A stretch of 31,358 nucleotides of DNA from an uncultured Christensenellaceae bacterium. Its GTDB lineage: Bacteria; Bacillota; Clostridia; Christensenellales; Borkfalkiaceae. The translations under genes were made by a program, and so were the position numbers. The notes beneath the pieces were generated by a model. The model ran no database searches and was not told where the DNA came from. It was given only the letters and a program-made list of their open reading frames with translations. The stretch is taken from the NCBI GenBank assembly GCA_910587625.1, contig CAJUMW010000003.1, positions 22,572 to 53,929 on the forward strand, in the 5' to 3' direction. Positions 8,284 through 16,130 of this stretch are shown piece by piece (position 1 is the first letter of the stretch; each line of letters begins with the position of its first letter).

Positions 8284-8312
8284 TAGACATTTTGACATTT
8301 GCTTGATATAAT
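8284..8312 (+). promoter_or_regulatory. Promoter of the acyl-ACP thioesterase gene
   Basis: TAGACA at 8284-8289, 17-base spacer, TATAAT at 8307-8312. A better -35 word, TTGACA, lies at 8292-8297 but is only nine bases from the -10 box. The predicted start is near 8319. Confidence 0.65.
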
Positions 8313-8337
8313 TTAATGAAAAAGGAATGAGTTGCTT

Positions 8338-9072
8338 ATGTATAAAAATATAAAGAAATATGAGTTGAGATATACCGACGTAGATGCATACGATAATTTA
8401 AAACTTTCGTCTTTGCTTTCTTTTTTGGAGGAATCGGCATGTCTTTCCGCTGACGAGCTTGGGTTCGGTTATAAGGACGTTGCTCCCCGCAATATAGGAT
8501 TTGTGCTTATAAATATTTATGTTAAACTTGAAAAAAATATAAGACTCGGGGATAATTTGGAAATTCACACCTGGCCTTTAAAGCCGAAGTTCGGGATTTT
8601 TTTGAGGGATTTTGAAATATATTGCGGCAGTGAAAAGGTCGGTGTTGCGGTTACAAGGTGGTGTATGATTGACGTAAATACGTTTAAAATTTTACCTGCC
8701 ACCGCATTTTTCGCCGACTGTGCTTTTGAGAATTATAACACTCAGCGCGTTTCCGATTTCAAGGATTGGAAGATTGCACCTTTAGATGAAGAAGTTGAGA
8801 AGCTGTATTCGAAGGCAGTAACTTTTTCGGATTACGACCATTATTTTCATGTAAATAATACAAAGTATGCCGACTATTTTCTCGATTTATTTTCTGTGGA
8901 TGAGCTTAAAAATGTGCTGTTTTCTCCCTTGCAGATAACATATTGCAAGCAGTGCAAGATTGGTGAAGTTGTAGATTTTTACCGAAGGAATTATGACGGT
9001 TATATTATTGTGGAAGGAAGAGTCGCAAACGAGCTTAGGGTTCAGTTTAAGGTTATAAAGCGTGAAATATAA
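8338..9072 (+). CDS. Acyl-ACP thioesterase (double hot-dog fold)
   Basis: The protein resembles the bacterial acyl-ACP thioesterase family related to plant FatA/FatB, which releases free fatty acids from acyl carrier protein. Two hot-dog repeats are visible: the first begins KKYELRYTDVDAYDNLKLSSLLSFLEESA, the second contains FSDYDHYFHVNNTKYADYFLD, where the HVNN motif matches the catalytic region of the second repeat. The length of 244 residues is normal. ATG 8338 is preferred over the in-frame TTG 8332 because AAGGA at 8322-8326 is better spaced for it. It is divergent from the membrane PadR gene and its last 11 bases overlap the next gene. Chain-length specificity cannot be told. Confidence 0.85.
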   Translation: MYKNIKKYELRYTDVDAYDNLKLSSLLSFLEESACLSADELGFGYKDVAPRNIGFVLINIYVKLEKNIRLGDNLEIHTWPLKPKFGIFLRDFEIYCGSEKVGVAVTRWCMIDVNTFKILPATAFFADCAFENYNTQRVSDFKDWKIAPLDEEVEKLYSKAVTFSDYDHYFHVNNTKYADYFLDLFSVDELKNVLFSPLQITYCKQCKIGEVVDFYRRNYDGYIIVEGRVANELRVQFKVIKREI

Positions 9073-9703
9073 CTACAATTTAGTGTATTCAAAAAGGCGC
9101 AGCATTTCGGCAAGTGTTTCTGTTGACAATGTAATTACTGTCAGATGTCCTATTGGATATCCAAAGGAGAAAGTTGACGAATTTTTGGCAAGAAAACGCG
9201 ACTGGTTCGATAAAATAATTGAAAAAAACAGTCAAAGCATGTCAGTAAATGCAGATATAATTTCATTAAAAAAAGCCTATGTTCAGGGTAATGTTTTGCC
9301 TGTAATCATATCGAATAAAACAACGGGAATTTGCAGCGATGGTATATATTTAAGCTCGCGCTCTATTTATCCTTACATATATTGCGAAAGATTTGACGCA
9401 AGATTTATTAATAGAGTAATGTACTTGGCAGAGCAAACATCTCTAAAACCGCAAAGTGTTAAAATACGCGATTACCGTTCGCGTTGGGGAAGCTGTAATG
9501 TGAGGGGGAATATTACTTTCAATTACAAAATACATATGCTTGCCCAAGATTTGCAGGACTATATAATAATCCACGAGTTGTGCCATTTACAACAAATGAA
9601 TCATTCTGCAAAATTTTGGCGGCGTGTTGAAACATATATGCCCGATTATAAGCAACTAAAAAAGCGCTTAAAAAATTTTGATTTTCTTACAAGACTGTAT
9701 TGA
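9062..9703 (+). CDS. YgjP-type M48-like zinc metallopeptidase domain protein (DUF45)
   Basis: Protein of 213 residues with the hallmarks of the YgjP/DUF45 family: an N-terminal beta-rich part with CPIGYPKEKVDEFLARKRDWF, the motif DYRSRWGSCNVRGNITFNYK, and the zinc-binding HELCH at about residues 171-175 followed by NHSAKFW. By homology it is a cytosolic metallopeptidase-like protein, but its substrate is not known for the family. The start is GTG 9062, inside the end of the thioesterase gene (11-base overlap, different frame), with an AAGG at about 9 bases upstream, so the two genes are probably translated together. Confidence 0.87.
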   Translation: MKYNYNLVYSKRRSISASVSVDNVITVRCPIGYPKEKVDEFLARKRDWFDKIIEKNSQSMSVNADIISLKKAYVQGNVLPVIISNKTTGICSDGIYLSSRSIYPYIYCERFDARFINRVMYLAEQTSLKPQSVKIRDYRSRWGSCNVRGNITFNYKIHMLAQDLQDYIIIHELCHLQQMNHSAKFWRRVETYMPDYKQLKKRLKNFDFLTRLY

Positions 9704-9710
9704 CATTTGC

Positions 9711-9739
9711 TTGACTTGTTTATTACATTTTAATATAAT
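9711..9739 (+). promoter_or_regulatory. Promoter of the carA leader
   Basis: TTGACT at 9711-9716, 17-base spacer, TATAAT at 9734-9739, just after the metallopeptidase stop. The predicted start near 9746 gives an unusually long leader, about 176 bases, before the carA start at 9922. Confidence 0.8.
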
Positions 9740-9762
9740 TAAAAAGATATAAGAGAACGGCT

Positions 9763-9885
9763 ATGAGAAATTTGACTTTTCAAACAACATCGGTCAATAG
9801 ATTTCTAAATAACGGCGGTATTGATAATTCCGTCGAAGATATTCGTTTTTATAATTTTCGTTTATTTGACTCATTTATTTTTTAA
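9763..9885 (+). CDS. Possible 40-codon leader peptide upstream of carA
   Basis: ATG 9763 opens a 40-codon frame (MRNLTFQTTSVNRFLNNGGI, then an F-rich second half) that ends with TAA 9883-9885. It begins about 17 bases after the predicted transcription start. The last codons are read through a T-rich stretch (9841-9867) and through the 5' arm of the hairpin at 9868-9892; the stop codon is the first triplet of the 3' arm. I recognise no homologue, and the ribosome binding site is weak (AAGAGAACGG at 9751-9760). It could be a chance ORF; the position relative to the hairpin is the reason for listing it as a regulatory leader. Confidence 0.4.
   Translation: MRNLTFQTTSVNRFLNNGGIDNSVEDIRFYNFRLFDSFIF
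9813..9835 (+). promoter_or_regulatory. Leader hairpin upstream of the carA attenuator
   Basis: CGGCGG (9813-9818) pairs with CCGTCG (9830-9835) with one G-U, then after one T-T mismatch ATT pairs with AAT around a GAT loop. It lies just before the T-rich tract and could act as an RNA polymerase pause hairpin. Function is inferred. Confidence 0.4.
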
Positions 9886-9900
9886 ATGGGTCTTTATTTT
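9868..9900 (+). terminator. Putative attenuator (intrinsic terminator) ahead of carA
   Basis: Ten-base-pair stem GACTCATTTA (9868-9877) and TAAATGGGTC (9883-9892) with one G-U pair and a TTTTT loop, followed directly by TTTATTTT (9893-9900). It lies between the promoter at 9711-9739 and the carA ribosome binding site at 9909-9913, so termination here would silence carA, carB and probably the genes after them. The stem is only moderately GC-rich, so strength is uncertain. Confidence 0.6.
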
Positions 9901-9921
9901 AATCTTTTGAGGAATTTTACA

Positions 9922-10998
9922 ATGAAGAACGATAAAGTTTATTTAACTTTACAAAACGGTAAGCAGTTTGTCGGCACAAGATTTGGCGCCGACGGAGATA
10001 TAATCGGTGAACTTGTATTTACTACGGGAATGACAGGTTATATCGAAACGCTTACCGACCCGAGCTACTACGGTCAGATTGTAACTCAAACATTTCCGCT
10101 TATCGGTAACTACGGAATAATCAAATCCGATTGTGAAAGCAGAAAACCTTGGGTTTCCGCATATATTGTGCGCGAAAAATGCGATACTCCGTCAAATTTC
10201 AGATGTGAAGAAACGCTTGACGAGTACTTAAAAGAAAATAATATAGTTGGTATTTACGGAATCGACACTCGCGAGTTGACCAAAATTGTTCGAGAAGCTG
10301 GAGTTATGAACGCTGCAATTACCTCAAAGCCAAAAGTTGACTTGCAAGCTGTTGCAAATTATACCATTAGAGATGCAGTAAAAACCGTTACTTCAAACGA
10401 AGTTATATATAGCGGAAATCCCGAGCATTACAGGGTGGTTTTGTGGGATTTCGGCGCAAAGGACAATATTTCGCGCGAGCTTGTAAAGAGGGGGTGTTAT
10501 TGTATTAAAGTACCTTCATATTATACAGCTGAACAAATTTTATCTTTTAATCCGGACGGGCTTATGCTTGCAAACGGACCGGGGGACCCTGCTGAAAATG
10601 TTGAGATAATTGAAAATATCAAAAAACTTGCCGGCAAGCTTCCTATCTTCGGTATTTGTCTCGGTCATCAACTTTTCGCGCTTGCAATGGGGGGCAAGAC
10701 AAAGAAAATGAAGTACGGGCACAGGGGCGCTAATCAGCCCGTGAAAAACTTAAAGTCTGGTAGAATTTATATTTCAAGTCAAAATCACGGGTATGAAGTA
10801 ATTTCATCTTCACTTGAAGGCGTAGGTGAACTTAGCTTTATAAATGTCAACGACAACACTTGTGAAGGTGTGGATTATCCCGATATGAACGCGTTTACCG
10901 TACAGTTTCACCCTGAAGCTTGTTGCGGACCTCAGGATGCCGATAAACTTTTCGATAAATTCCTGAATAACATTAAGGAGAAAAAGTTCAATGCCTAA
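9922..10998 (+). CDS. carA: Carbamoyl-phosphate synthase small subunit
   Basis: Glutaminase subunit that feeds ammonia to CarB for carbamoyl phosphate, used in pyrimidine and arginine synthesis. The N-terminal CarA domain shows GEVF-like GELVFTTGMTGYIETLTDPSYYGQI and GIYGIDTRELTK; the class I glutamine amidotransferase domain has the nucleophile C246 in GICLGHQLF and a histidine and glutamate in VQFHPEA. Translation is placed at ATG 9922, since GAGGA at 9909-9913 lies eight bases upstream; the in-frame ATG 9886 would add 12 residues and sits in the attenuator hairpin. The resulting 358 residues are normal for the family. It overlaps carB by eight bases. Confidence 0.96.
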   Translation: MKNDKVYLTLQNGKQFVGTRFGADGDIIGELVFTTGMTGYIETLTDPSYYGQIVTQTFPLIGNYGIIKSDCESRKPWVSAYIVREKCDTPSNFRCEETLDEYLKENNIVGIYGIDTRELTKIVREAGVMNAAITSKPKVDLQAVANYTIRDAVKTVTSNEVIYSGNPEHYRVVLWDFGAKDNISRELVKRGCYCIKVPSYYTAEQILSFNPDGLMLANGPGDPAENVEIIENIKKLAGKLPIFGICLGHQLFALAMGGKTKKMKYGHRGANQPVKNLKSGRIYISSQNHGYEVISSSLEGVGELSFINVNDNTCEGVDYPDMNAFTVQFHPEACCGPQDADKLFDKFLNNIKEKKFNA

Positions 10999-13900
10999 GA
11001 GAGAAGACATAAAAAAAGTACTTGTAATCGGCTCAGGTCCGATAGTTATAGGCCAGGCTGCCGAGTTTGATTATGCCGGAGCGCAGGCATGCAGGGTTTT
11101 AAAGGACGCAGGTGTAAACGTCGTTCTTTGCAATTCAAACCCTGCTACAATCATGACGGATAAGGCACTGGCGGATGAAATTTATCTCGAGCCCTTGACT
11201 ATCAATACGTTAAAAAGAATTATAATAAAGGAAAAGCCTGACAGTCTTTTGGCTTCGCTTGGCGGACAGACGGGATTAAACCTTGGTTGTCAGCTTGCAA
11301 AGAGCGGATTTTTAGCCGAACACGGCGTAAAGCTTATCGGCGTAAATCTTGAATCGATAGACAGAGCCGAGGATAGGGAACTGTTCAAAGAAACAATGCA
11401 GAAAATTAATCAACCCGTAGTGCCCTCAGACATTGCATATACGGTTGACGACTGCATAAAAATTGCCGACAAAATAGGATATCCCGTAATAGTTCGTCCT
11501 GCATATACGCTTGGCGGCGCGGGCGGCGGCGTTGCAAACGACGAAGAAGAGTTAAGACTCATTTCGCATAACGGACTTATGCTTTCACCCATTACTCAGG
11601 TGTTAATCGAGAAATACATAGGCGGTTGGAAAGAGATCGAGTTCGAGGTTTTGCGCGACGGTGCAGGCAACGTGCTTACCGTTTGCTCTATGGAAAACTT
11701 TGACCCTGTCGGTATTCATACAGGCGACTCGATAGTAGTAGCTCCTGCTGTTACGCTTTCCGACAAAGAATACCAGATGTTGCGTACGGCTTCGCTTGAA
11801 ATCATTACCGAGCTTAAAATTGAGGGTGGTTGCAACTGTCAGTTTGCATTAAATCCAAATTCGTTTGAATATGCTGTTATTGAAGTAAATCCGAGAGTTT
11901 CGCGTTCTTCGGCGCTCGCTTCTAAGGCAACAGGATACCCCATAGCTAAAGTTTCTACAAAAATAGCTTTGGGTTATACGCTTGACGAAATACGCAACGA
12001 CGTTACGGGCAAAACCTATGCTTGTTTCGAGCCAACTATCGACTATATAGTAGTCAAACTTCCCAAATGGCCGTTTGATAAATTTTTATATGCGCAGAGA
12101 ACTTTGGGTACAAGAATGAAAGCCACGGGAGAGGTTATGTCAATTGGCACAAGCTTCGAAATGGCTATTATGAAAGCGGTAAGGGGCGCTGAAATTTCCT
12201 GTGATACGCTTGATATGCCAAAACTTGCCGCTCTTGACGATAATACTATCTATGAAAAATTACACGAGCTGACAGACGAAAGACTGTTTGTGGTTTACCA
12301 GGCAATAAAGCGAGGTGTGCCTTGTGACGATATTTTCAATATTACAAAAATAGACCGCTGGTTTTTAAATAAACTCAGAAATTTAGCTGCGTTTGAAAGT
12401 GAAATTTCTAATCAAACAATTTCCAAAGAGCTGTATTTGAGGGGGAAAAAGTTAGGATATCCCGATAAAGCGTTAGAGAGAATTTCAGGCAATAAATTGC
12501 CTGCGCACATTAATTGCGTTTACAAAATGGTAGATACCTGTGCTGCGGAATTTGCCGCGCAGACGCCTTATTTCTATTCAACTTACGACGAGAAAGAGCA
12601 TGACGAGGCAAAGCCGTTTGTTCTAAATTCGACTAAAAAGAGAATAATTGTTATCGGTTCCGGACCTATACGCATAGGTCAGGGTATCGAGTTTGATTAT
12701 TCTTCCGTTCATTGCGTATGGGCGCTTAAAAAGTTGGGATATGAGGTTGTAATTATAAATAACAATCCCGAAACTGTTTCAACAGACTTTGATACTGCGG
12801 ATAGGCTGTATTTTGAGGCGTTGACTACCGAGGATGTTCAAAACGTTATCGATATCGAAAAACCGTACGGAGTTGTAATAACCTTCGGCGGGCAGACGGC
12901 AATTAAGCTTTGCAGTTATCTTGATAAAAAGGGCATACGCATCCTCGGTACGCCTGCCGACAGTGTAGATTTAGCGGAGGACAGAGAGCGTTTTGACGCG
13001 CTTTTGGAGCAATTCGGTATTGCACGTCCCAAGGGACTTACCGTAATGAACAAGCAGGACGCAGTGAAAGCTGCTGAAACTTTGGGCTATCCCGTGTTGC
13101 TTCGTCCGTCATATGTAATCGGCGGTCAGAATATGACCATTGCGTTTACTCAAAACGATATCGAGCGCTATATGGACGTAATACTTGCGCAAAAAATAGA
13201 AAATCCCGTGCTGTGCGATAAATATCTTATGGGTACGGAGCTTGAAGTTGACGCAATTTCCGACGGTGTTGACGTGCTTATCCCCGGAATTATGCAGCAT
13301 ATCGAGCGCGCCGGCGTTCACAGCGGTGACTCTATCGCGGTATATCCTCCCTATAATTTAAGCGACGCTATGCTTAAAAAAGTAGTGGATATATCTACAA
13401 AGCTTGCAATTTCTTTAAAGACCAAGGGCCTTATCAATATTCAGTACCTCATTTATCAAAACGAACTATATGTTATTGAAGTAAATCCGAGGGCTTCGAG
13501 AACAATACCTTATATTTCAAAGGTTACGGGCGTCCCTATGGTAGATTTGGCAACGAAAATTCTAATGGGGGCAAAGCTTAAAAAGCTTGGTTTCGGAACA
13601 GGTCTGTTTCCCAATTCTCCCTATGTGGCGGTTAAAGTACCCGTATTCTCGTTTGAAAAGCTCAATGACGTAAATTCACAGCTCGGTCCCGAAATGAAAT
13701 CTACGGGCGAAGTACTCGGTATTGGCAAGACAATCGAAGAAGCGTTGTTTAAGGGGCTTGTTTCGGCAGGGTTCAATATGAAGCATCCGACAAAACATAA
13801 GCCTGCCGGTATCTATTTTACAATCAACGATCAAGACAAATTTGAAATTATAAATATAGTCAAAAAGTTTGCCGACCTCGGATTGAATTTCTATGCAACT

Positions 13901-15001
13901 AAGGGTACGGCGGATGTTATCAGAAGCCTTGGAATAGAATGTACCGACGTTGCAAGACTTTCTTCCAACGAAGAAATTTTCAAGCTTATGGACGACGGCA
14001 AGGTCGACTATATTGTATATACGGGTAAGACCGATATCGAGTCGATATCAAACTATATAAGCTTGCACCATCACGCAATTTTAAAGGGTATAACCGTTTT
14101 AACTTCGCTTGATACCACAAACGCGCTTGCAGACGTTATTGCCGGCAGATACAACGAGTTTAATACCGAACTTGTCGATATAAATGCGCTGAGAACAAGT
14201 AAACTCAAGCTCAATTTCAGCAAAATGCACAGTTGCGGAAATGATTATATCTTCTTTGATAATTTTTCCGGTAATATAACCTGCCCCGAATCGCTTGCAA
14301 TCAACTTTTCGGACAGGCACAATGCAATAGGCGCAGACGGTGTTGTGTTGATTGAAAAATCGGAAGTTGCGGACGCCAAAGTTCGTATTTTTAACAGTGA
14401 CGGCAGTGACGGCGGTATGGCGGCAAATCCTTTAAGATGCGTTGCAAAATATCTCTTTGACAGAAAGCTTGTCGGTGAAAACATAACACTTGAAACATGT
14501 TGCGGCGTAAAAAATCTTTCAGTAAATTCATTTAACGAGAAGGCAAGCTCTGTTTGCGTCAATTTGGGAGAGCCCAAAGTTGAGGTAATTAAAAAACTTG
14601 AGCTTTTAGGCTGTGAATATTGCGCAACATTTGTTGATGTCGGTAATCCTCATCTGGTTATTTTGAGCGATAAAATAGAGGAAATCGATTTGGATGCACT
14701 CGGACAGGCGGTAATCGATACGGGACTTTTCCCCGTGGGTACATACGTTGAATGCGTGAGAATTGTCAATAAAGTTGCTGTAAGGATGCGTGTATGGGGT
14801 AAAACCAACGGAGAAATTAGGTCTTGCGCTACAGGTGCGGCGGCATCGGCAATAGCCTCGGTAGTCAACGGTTACGGAGCGCTCGGCGAAGTTATTACCG
14901 TTAAACAAAACGGCGGAGACTTGTTTGTTAAGTATGAAAATGGCACGGTTGAGCTTGACGGCACGGTAAAACAGTCGTTTGAAGGAACTATTGAAATTTA
15001 A
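10991..15001 (+). CDS. carB: Carbamoyl-phosphate synthase large subunit fused to a DapF-like domain
   Basis: Residues 1 to about 1070 are a complete CarB: two ATP-grasp halves (GSGPIVIGQAAEFDYAG at the start, GSGPIRIGQGIEFDYSS opening the second half near 555; NPRVSRSSALASKATGYP and NPRASRTIPYISKVTGVP) and an MGS-type regulatory domain ending GITVLTSLDTTNALADVIAG. The frame then continues, with almost no linker, into about 264 residues resembling diaminopimelate epimerase (FSKMHSCGNDYIFFD). AAGGAG at 10975-10980 serves ATG 10991. CarB alone is usually about 1060-1075 residues; 1336 is exceptional. The stop codon shares one base with the ATG of the next gene. The CarB activity is confident; the role of the added domain is unknown. 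Confidence 0.95.
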   Translation: MPKREDIKKVLVIGSGPIVIGQAAEFDYAGAQACRVLKDAGVNVVLCNSNPATIMTDKALADEIYLEPLTINTLKRIIIKEKPDSLLASLGGQTGLNLGCQLAKSGFLAEHGVKLIGVNLESIDRAEDRELFKETMQKINQPVVPSDIAYTVDDCIKIADKIGYPVIVRPAYTLGGAGGGVANDEEELRLISHNGLMLSPITQVLIEKYIGGWKEIEFEVLRDGAGNVLTVCSMENFDPVGIHTGDSIVVAPAVTLSDKEYQMLRTASLEIITELKIEGGCNCQFALNPNSFEYAVIEVNPRVSRSSALASKATGYPIAKVSTKIALGYTLDEIRNDVTGKTYACFEPTIDYIVVKLPKWPFDKFLYAQRTLGTRMKATGEVMSIGTSFEMAIMKAVRGAEISCDTLDMPKLAALDDNTIYEKLHELTDERLFVVYQAIKRGVPCDDIFNITKIDRWFLNKLRNLAAFESEISNQTISKELYLRGKKLGYPDKALERISGNKLPAHINCVYKMVDTCAAEFAAQTPYFYSTYDEKEHDEAKPFVLNSTKKRIIVIGSGPIRIGQGIEFDYSSVHCVWALKKLGYEVVIINNNPETVSTDFDTADRLYFEALTTEDVQNVIDIEKPYGVVITFGGQTAIKLCSYLDKKGIRILGTPADSVDLAEDRERFDALLEQFGIARPKGLTVMNKQDAVKAAETLGYPVLLRPSYVIGGQNMTIAFTQNDIERYMDVILAQKIENPVLCDKYLMGTELEVDAISDGVDVLIPGIMQHIERAGVHSGDSIAVYPPYNLSDAMLKKVVDISTKLAISLKTKGLINIQYLIYQNELYVIEVNPRASRTIPYISKVTGVPMVDLATKILMGAKLKKLGFGTGLFPNSPYVAVKVPVFSFEKLNDVNSQLGPEMKSTGEVLGIGKTIEEALFKGLVSAGFNMKHPTKHKPAGIYFTINDQDKFEIINIVKKFADLGLNFYATKGTADVIRSLGIECTDVARLSSNEEIFKLMDDGKVDYIVYTGKTDIESISNYISLHHHAILKGITVLTSLDTTNALADVIAGRYNEFNTELVDINALRTSKLKLNFSKMHSCGNDYIFFDNFSGNITCPESLAINFSDRHNAIGADGVVLIEKSEVADAKVRIFNSDGSDGGMAANPLRCVAKYLFDRKLVGENITLETCCGVKNLSVNSFNEKASSVCVNLGEPKVEVIKKLELLGCEYCATFVDVGNPHLVILSDKIEEIDLDALGQAVIDTGLFPVGTYVECVRIVNKVAVRMRVWGKTNGEIRSCATGAAASAIASVVNGYGALGEVITVKQNGGDLFVKYENGTVELDGTVKQSFEGTIEI
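14207..14998 (+). other. DapF-like domain of the CarB fusion, with altered active site
   Basis: Residues about 1073-1336 follow the order of DapF motifs: FSKMHSCGNDY, ADGVVLIE, RIFNSDGSDG, VGNPHLVI, and SCATGAAASA. Compared with E. coli DapF from memory, the first catalytic cysteine (C73, in the CGNG motif) is replaced by A1144 in MAANPLRC, while the second (C217, in ACGSGA) is kept as C1279. The substrate-binding asparagine in the GTNV-type motif is Tyr (GTYVECV), and the ERG motif before the second cysteine is GKT (RVWGKTNGEIRSC). A normal two-base epimerase mechanism therefore looks impossible. It may be a pseudoenzyme or ligand sensor, or carry a different activity. Confidence 0.75.
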
Positions 15002-16128
15002 TGATTTATCTTGACAATGCGGCTACAACAAAGCCAGACAAAGAATGTCTTAAAGCCGCGGAAAAATATTTATACGAAGATTATTTTAACCCGTCCTCAT
15101 TATATAAGGACGGGTATAAACTCCAAGCAGAAATAAGAGCGGCAAAGACCAATATTTTGTCTTTGATTGCAAGCAACGAAAATTTTGATTTGACTTTTAC
15201 CTCCGGCGGTACCGAGGCTGACAATCAAGCAATATTTTGCGGCGGAAAGCGAGGAAATATTGTTGTTAGTTCCGGGGAGCATTCTGCCGTGTTTGCGTCT
15301 GCAAACGAAGCAAAGCAGCGTGGTTTAGAGGTAAGATTTGCCAAAATTAACAGTGACGGCAGTGTTGACGTTGAAAATTTGCTTAGCCTTATCGATGATA
15401 AAACTTCACTTGTTTCTGTTATTCACGTCAATAATGAGACGGGTGCCGTTAACGATATTTTAGATATTGCAAAAAGAGTTAAATTAAAAAATAAATATGC
15501 GCTTTTTCATTCCGACGGAGTTCAGGCTTTCGGAAAAATAGCATTTAAACTGACAAGTAATATTGATTTATATTCGATTAGCGCACATAAAATAGGCGGA
15601 GTAAAGGGTTGCGGAGCCTTAATAAGAAAAAGAAGCGCGATAATTAAGCCGTATATTTACGGCGGAGGACAAGAGCAAGGGCTTAGAAGCGGTACGGAAA
15701 ATATCTTTGCAGTTAAAGATTTCGAGTTTGCCGCAGTGAAAAAGTATTTGACAATAAAGAATAATTATCAGCTTGTACTCAAGTTACAGGAAAAGCTTTG
15801 GGAAAAGCTTGATAAACAGCTATTTACAAGAATATCCGCGTCAACCTGTTCCCCATATATTTTGAGTGTGAGCGCCGATGGAGTAAGAGGGGAAACTATT
15901 TTACACGAAGCCGACGATTTGGGGCTGCTTATCGGTACGGGTTCAGCTTGTTCATCGAACGAGAAAAAGAGATTTTCAAGAACTATAATTGCCTGCGGCT
16001 ACCCTGAAAGCGTTGCGGACGGAGTGTTGAGGCTTAGTTTGTCATCTGAAACAACATTAGACGAAATATTTAAAGCTGCGGAAATATTAAATAAAATTGT
16101 ATCAAACAGAAGGGCGATAATGGCTTAA
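15001..16128 (+). CDS. nifS: NifS/IscS-type cysteine desulfurase
   Basis: PLP enzyme that takes sulfur from cysteine as a protein-bound persulfide. Seen: N-terminal YLDNAATT, the PLP-binding histidine and aspartate regions (TSGGTEADNQA, HSDGVQAFGK), lysine K197 in SISAHKIGG and the active-site cysteine C317 in GTGSACSSN. The length of 375 is typical. Its ATG overlaps the carB stop by one base (TAATG), so it is translationally coupled. The following thiI gene suggests that it is the dedicated sulfur donor for 4-thiouridine in tRNA, as NifZ is for ThiI in Bacillus subtilis; that partner role is inferred from neighbourhood. Confidence 0.93.
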   Translation: MIYLDNAATTKPDKECLKAAEKYLYEDYFNPSSLYKDGYKLQAEIRAAKTNILSLIASNENFDLTFTSGGTEADNQAIFCGGKRGNIVVSSGEHSAVFASANEAKQRGLEVRFAKINSDGSVDVENLLSLIDDKTSLVSVIHVNNETGAVNDILDIAKRVKLKNKYALFHSDGVQAFGKIAFKLTSNIDLYSISAHKIGGVKGCGALIRKRSAIIKPYIYGGGQEQGLRSGTENIFAVKDFEFAAVKKYLTIKNNYQLVLKLQEKLWEKLDKQLFTRISASTCSPYILSVSADGVRGETILHEADDLGLLIGTGSACSSNEKKRFSRTIIACGYPESVADGVLRLSLSSETTLDEIFKAAEILNKIVSNRRAIMA

Positions 16129-16130
16129 TT

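Noticed and set aside
8292..9714. A 15-base direct repeat, TTGACATTTGCTTGA, at 8292-8306 and 9700-9714, both in promoter regions
   Set aside because: In a 31 kb AT-rich window about one such repeat is expected by chance, and the two copies sit differently relative to the -10 boxes.
9886..9921. ATG 9886 as the carA start, making the leader ORF directly abut carA in the same frame
   Set aside because: It lies in the 3' arm of the hairpin without a ribosome binding site; GAGGA at 9909-9913 serves ATG 9922, and the shorter N-terminus fits CarA.
14190..14230. Sequencing frameshift as an explanation of the CarB-DapF fusion
   Set aside because: There is a stop (TAA 14200-14202) in another frame, but no start codon with a ribosome binding site for a separate dapF, and both parts read smoothly in one frame. 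It cannot be fully excluded without reads.
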